Below are positions 60,611 through 64,000 of a stretch of 64,000 bases of DNA, piece by piece. Each line of letters opens with the position of its first letter. Position 1 is the first letter of the stretch. The position numbers were made by a program, and so were the translations under genes. The DNA is from Bacteroidaceae bacterium (GTDB taxonomy: Bacteria; Bacteroidota; Bacteroidia; Bacteroidales; Bacteroidaceae): positions 21,356 through 85,355 of the forward strand of contig CAAGGT010000316.1 in the NCBI GenBank assembly GCA_900769465.1, read 5' to 3'. Below the pieces are notes generated by a model. It did no database searches. It was not told the origin of the DNA and saw nothing but the letters and a program-made list of their open reading frames with translations.

Positions 60611-61363
60611 TTAGCATAAAAGACCCGCCAACAGGGGTAGCACCTTGCAATACTCCAATGCCGACTCCTTGCGCAACAACACGCCCTCATCGCCATGCAG
60701 TTCGCCGCACACCGGCACACAGAGTGTAAGGGAGGGAATGCCATACTCGGCATAGTCCCACGACTCATCGGGCAAGGCATTGTGTTTGAAGGCAAAGCGT
60801 CCATCATACTGCTCGAGCGAAGATATTATGTTATAGCCGGTTAGGATGTCAATACCAAAATCATTCTCCAACGTGAAAAGCGCACCGCTCTCCCACCCCT
60901 CGTTGGTGACATCGAGCACAAGCGCAGCTGCAACAGTGCATCCCATCTGCCCCAGTGCTACAACGGTTTGAACAGCGCCTTGCGAATCACTCTCCTCGTT
61001 GCCTGTAAATGCAACCACAACATTGTCGGGCAAAGTATTGTTAATCATTGCCCACAACACGGCGGCATTGGTAAAGCTGTTGTCGAATGTTCCTCGCAGG
61101 CAGCCGCCCTCGTCGGCGCAAAAACAGCGGCTATAGACACAATCGATGTGTGAAGAGATAAGCAGCACGCGGTCACCTTCGTGCAACGGGTGCTTGGCAT
61201 AGAGCAGCGCAAGCGGTTGGCGGGAAATGAGTTTGTAGCCCGTTTTTTCGAGCATGCGTTCAACCGCCGTAACCCTGTCGGTCACGGTGAAGCACTCGCC
61301 GTTGTCCTTGCAGTCAACGGCGACAGTTTGCAAAATGTCGAAAAATTCGGGGTACGGTTGCAT
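60611..61363 (-). CDS. M20/M28/M42-like metallopeptidase homologue
   Basis: 250 residues, shorter than typical aminopeptidases. Putative metal and catalytic residues: SSHIDCVY, GTFDNSFTNAAVL, GNEESDSQGAV, LDVTNEG. No signal peptide. Shares a one-base overlap with the YigZ-family gene upstream. It may be a small dimetal peptidase/deacylase; the family call is moderate and the substrate unknown. Confidence 0.65.
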   Translation of the reverse strand: MQPYPEFFDILQTVAVDCKDNGECFTVTDRVTAVERMLEKTGYKLISRQPLALLYAKHPLHEGDRVLLISSHIDCVYSRCFCADEGGCLRGTFDNSFTNAAVLWAMINNTLPDNVVVAFTGNEESDSQGAVQTVVALGQMGCTVAAALVLDVTNEGWESGALFTLENDFGIDILTGYNIISSLEQYDGRFAFKHNALPDESWDYAEYGIPSLTLCVPVCGELHGDEGVLLRKESALEYCKVLPLLAGLLC

Positions 61364-61986
61364 TACTCAGGCTTTTCAATTCTGAGGTCATTACGGCTTG
61401 CAATAACCAGTTTTTCGTAGCGTTCCACAAGGCGCGGCAAGCGCGATAACCTCATTGACAGGCGCACAAGGCAGTCATTGTCGAACACCTGCTCCACTAC
61501 CTTGGGTTCTTCCTCCTTTACTATGCGCAGTACATCGTTAAGCAAAGGATATGAAAATTTGAGCACAATCTCGCCGTTGATGGTCTTTTCTATGTGTGGG
61601 ACAGCCTCAAGAGCCTCGGCGGCAGCTGCACGATAAGCAACTATGAGGCCGCTTGTGCCCAGTTTGACACCACCGAAGTAGCGCACCACAATAACAAGCA
61701 CATTTGTGAGTTCCTTGCTGTGTATCTGTCCAAGGATGGGCTTTCCGGCAGTGCCCGAGGGCTCACCGTTGTCGTTGGAACGCTCCTGGTCGCCACGCTC
61801 GCCAAGGCGATAGGCATAGCAGACGTGCCGCGCATCGTAATATTTCTTCTGGTACACCTCAATCCACTCTTTCACCTCCTCTATGGTGGTAACAGGAATG
61901 GCAAAAGCAAGGAATTTGCTGCGTTTCTCGGTATAAATGGCCTCGCCCTGCTCCTCTATGGTCTTGTATATATCGTCTGCAAGCAT
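61363..61986 (-). CDS. YigZ/IMPACT family protein
   Basis: 207 residues. The N-terminal YigZ fold holds KRSKFLAFAIPV, ARHVCYAYRLG, NDNGEPSGTAGKPILGQI and VRYFGGVKLGTSGLIVAYRAAA, the conserved family block, and the C-terminal ferredoxin-like half follows. Widespread cytoplasmic protein of unclear function, proposed to act in translation or stress. One base after serC and overlapping the next gene by one base, so an operon serC-yigZ-peptidase. Confidence 0.93.
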   Translation of the reverse strand: MLADDIYKTIEEQGEAIYTEKRSKFLAFAIPVTTIEEVKEWIEVYQKKYYDARHVCYAYRLGERGDQERSNDNGEPSGTAGKPILGQIHSKELTNVLVIVVRYFGGVKLGTSGLIVAYRAAAAEALEAVPHIEKTINGEIVLKFSYPLLNDVLRIVKEEEPKVVEQVFDNDCLVRLSMRLSRLPRLVERYEKLVIASRNDLRIEKPE

Positions 61987-61987
61987 T

Positions 61988-63058
61988 TCAGATGTGGTTT
62001 TTAAAATCCTTCATACACGCGACAAGCGCCTGCGCGCCCTCAAGCGGCATGGCATTGTAGCACGATGCGCGGAAGCCACCCACCGTGCGGTGTCCCTTTA
62101 TTGCCACCACGCCACGCTCGGCGGCAAAGGCGGCAAAGGTATCTTCGAGTTCCTCGTAACCGGGAGCCATAACAAAGTCGATATTCATATACGAACGGTC
62201 ATCGGCATTGGCTGTTCCGCAAAACAATGTGTTACGGTCAATCTCGTCATACAGCACAAGCGCACGCTCCCTTGCACGGCGTTCCATCTCCTTTACTCCA
62301 CCCTGTTCCTTAACCCAACGCAGATTACACAGCGCTGTGTATATGGGCAACGTCGGCGGCGTGTTGAATAGCGAACCGTTGGCAATGTGTACACGGTAAT
62401 CGAGTATTGACGGTATCTCACGCCCAACCTTGCCAAGCGCACTCTCCTTAACAATCACGAACGAAAGCCCCGACTGTGCAAGGTTCTTTTGAGCCCCGCC
62501 ATATATGCAGTTGTATTTCGCCACGTCCACCGGGCGCGAAAGGATATCGGACGACATATCGGCTATCAGCGGAACAGGCGCGTCAATATCACGTCGCAAC
62601 TGCGTGCCGTATATGGTGTTGTTCGATGTTATGTGCAGATAGTCGGCATCGGCAGGGACTGTGAAATCAGCGGGGATATAGCTGAATGCCTTATCGGCCG
62701 ACGATGCCACCTCAACCACCTCGCCAAACAGCCTTGCCTCTTTCATTGCCTTTGAGGCCCAGGTGCCGGTGTTCAGGTATGCTCCTTTCCTGTTCAGGAA
62801 ATTGAACGGCACCATACAGAAGTGCATACTCGCCCCACCGCCCAAAAAGAGAATCTCGTAGCCGGCAGGCACGTCGAGCAGTTCCCTGAAGAGCGCGCGT
62901 GCCTCGTCAAGTATAGGTTTGAATTCGGCCGAACGATGGCTCATCTCCATCAGTGACAGCCCTGTGGCGTTATAATCGAGTACCGCTGCCGCCGTCTGCT
63001 CCACCACCTCGCGTGGCAACATTGATGGCCCGGCATTGAAATTGTATTTCTTCATCAA
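61988..63058 (-). CDS. serC: Phosphoserine aminotransferase
   Basis: PLP enzyme of serine (and pyridoxine) synthesis that converts 3-phosphohydroxypyruvate and glutamate. 356 residues. FNAGPSMLPREVV is the start block, GGGASMHFCMVPFN the phosphate region, and the PLP Lys lies in YGGAQKNLAQSGLSFVIV. Either of the first two Met may be used. No serA follows; YigZ is the next gene. Confidence 0.97.
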   Translation of the reverse strand: MMKKYNFNAGPSMLPREVVEQTAAAVLDYNATGLSLMEMSHRSAEFKPILDEARALFRELLDVPAGYEILFLGGGASMHFCMVPFNFLNRKGAYLNTGTWASKAMKEARLFGEVVEVASSADKAFSYIPADFTVPADADYLHITSNNTIYGTQLRRDIDAPVPLIADMSSDILSRPVDVAKYNCIYGGAQKNLAQSGLSFVIVKESALGKVGREIPSILDYRVHIANGSLFNTPPTLPIYTALCNLRWVKEQGGVKEMERRARERALVLYDEIDRNTLFCGTANADDRSYMNIDFVMAPGYEELEDTFAAFAAERGVVAIKGHRTVGGFRASCYNAMPLEGAQALVACMKDFKNHI

Positions 63059-63137
63059 ATTAAGGATTCCTTATTACACTGCGAAAATACGAAAAAAGTG
63101 AAACATATCAAAACGCGCCATATAAAACAAAAAAAGA

Positions 63138-63158
63138 GAGGCTGCACAAGGCAGCCTC
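63138..63158. terminator. Terminator of the small barrel gene
   Basis: 8-bp stem (gaggctgc / gcagcctc) with loop acaag and an A-run on its left, which gives a U-tract to the minus-strand transcript that ends at 63185. Confidence 0.75.
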
Positions 63159-63184
63159 CGCTATACTAAAACCGTGTTGTTCAA

Positions 63185-63688
63185 TTAGAACTTGTAAGTT
63201 ACACCGGCCATGAAGTAAGAATCTGTTGTGTAACCAACCTCTGCATTTACGGCAAAGTTGTCATTGAAATACCATCTTGCACCAAGTGAAGAAGTGAAAT
63301 CAAAACCAAGAAGGTTTGAATAACCTCTATAACCGAGTCTTGTCAACAGACCTGCACCAACCTGTACATAGGTATCGAGTTTGTCAATGAACTGATAGTG
63401 ACAAGAAGCAACAGCGCCTACATAAAGTCTGTCAGAGATATCACCAACATACCAGAACTTAATGCTATTACCAACAGCGGCACCGACACCGACTGACAAC
63501 TGACCATCGAACCAAGAAGCAACAGCGTGCTCATAAACCAATCTCTGGCTGAAACCCCAACCGTAACCTACTGTGAGGCTGGCAATGTTATCACCCTTGT
63601 CAAATACAGGAGTTGTAACCTGTGCCTGCGCACCATTTGCTACAAAAAGAGCAGCAACTACAGAGAAAATAGCAAAAAACTTTTTCAT
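63185..63688 (-). CDS. Small outer-membrane beta-barrel protein
   Basis: 167 residues, signal peptide MKKFFAIFSVVAALFVANGAQAQ. About eight amphipathic strands (IASLTVGYGWGFSQRLVYEH; DGQLSVGVGAAVG; ATYVQVG-type strands) and a terminal Phe (GVTYKF), typical of an eight-stranded OmpA/OmpX-like barrel. No peptidoglycan-binding domain. No substrate can be given. Single gene with its own terminator. Confidence 0.85.
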   Translation of the reverse strand: MKKFFAIFSVVAALFVANGAQAQVTTPVFDKGDNIASLTVGYGWGFSQRLVYEHAVASWFDGQLSVGVGAAVGNSIKFWYVGDISDRLYVGAVASCHYQFIDKLDTYVQVGAGLLTRLGYRGYSNLLGFDFTSSLGARWYFNDNFAVNAEVGYTTDSYFMAGVTYKF

Positions 63689-64000
63689 AATGTGTTTGTT
63701 TTAAAAATTAGTAAATGTATGTAACTATTTTTTATTATCATTGTCCACAAACGATATCGTTAACCAAGAACACGGTTCCGATTGTCAATTTGCATGTCGC
63801 AAAGAAAAATACATTTTTTCACATATCAAAAGAAATATTTAGAAAATTTTTATACAGCTGCAAAATATATGCAATCTTTTAGGCTCAGTAGAAATTTAGT
63901 GTGGGTATATAGTATCTTTAATTGGAAGGATTGGATCAGTAGCAAACCATTATTGGCTTCGTTTTTTGCTCGCCATAACATTCTACGGCAGTCCTCAACC
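63689..64000. other. Right-edge noncoding gap
   Basis: Contains the upstream region of the barrel gene; a TTTCTTTG word (minus strand, near 63800) is the only promoter-like match. A minus-strand open stretch of about 50 codons (63850 to the window edge) ends at TAA and might be the tail of a gene beyond the window, but it has no recognisable sequence. Confidence 0.3.

Noticed and set aside
63850..63999. Partial gene at the right edge, minus strand
   Set aside because: About 50 open codons with no recognisable motif; cannot be judged without the next bases.

Overview
The window looks like chromosomal DNA of an anaerobic Bacteroidales bacterium of the Bacteroides/Prevotella type. The evidence is -7 promoter elements of the TAnnTTTG/TAnnTTCG type, no clear Shine-Dalgarno sequences, unlinked pheS and pheT, BspA-type leucine-rich repeat proteins, C-terminal tails of the YDLQGR...GIYIVNG type, RhuM, secreted GH29 fucosidases, rubredoxin and an [FeFe]-hydrogenase. 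I see no rRNA, no intact tRNA, no CRISPR array and no insertion sequence.

Layout. 1-8.6 kb is housekeeping: pheT (3' end off the window), trpS, dnaB divergent from ispE, a small lipoprotein, a hotdog thioesterase and an MscS-type channel. 8.8-14.8 kb is a tight five-gene operon: SDR oxidoreductase, aldehyde dehydrogenase, BASS-type transporter, PlsC-like acyltransferase and an Omp85-like barrel. 14.8-23.8 kb is the hydrogen module: hydE-hydG-hydF on the minus strand, divergent from a group-B-like [FeFe]-hydrogenase that heads a co-directional run phoH-purC-menG-aroE. 23.8-24.15 kb holds three nested palindromic elements and a terminator. 24.2-34 kb has a secreted transglutaminase/LRR protein and its partner, a SpoT-like protein with a probably dead synthetase, pheS, a histidine phosphatase, nth, pgk and a large TPR protein.

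34.2-47.3 kb is an AT-richer accessory island, entirely on the minus strand. It opens next to a decayed tRNA-Gly(CCC)-like sequence and ends near a 65-nt imperfect inverted repeat. It carries a RloA/RloB pair with a third unknown gene, a BspA-like surface protein followed by a 60-residue peptide gene, and a probable five-gene operon: M-like subunit, 1341-residue GIY-YIG-like/helicase/N6-methylase fusion, two unknown proteins and RhuM. This looks like a defence island and is the best place for an undescribed system.

47.4-51.4 kb holds aspT-aspD (aspartate/alanine exchange with decarboxylation) and a 56-residue rubredoxin. 51.4-60.5 kb is a sugar module: a NahK-like sugar kinase and a tandemly duplicated two-gene unit (GH29 fucosidase plus secreted GEVED-like protein). 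60.6-64 kb has a metallopeptidase-like protein, a YigZ-family protein, serC and a small outer-membrane barrel.

Two interspersed repeat families stand out. One (GTGAAAGCTG type) abuts the stop codons of dnaB, hydE and aspT. Another (tgtaggggc...) forms a composite cruciform upstream of the rubredoxin gene.
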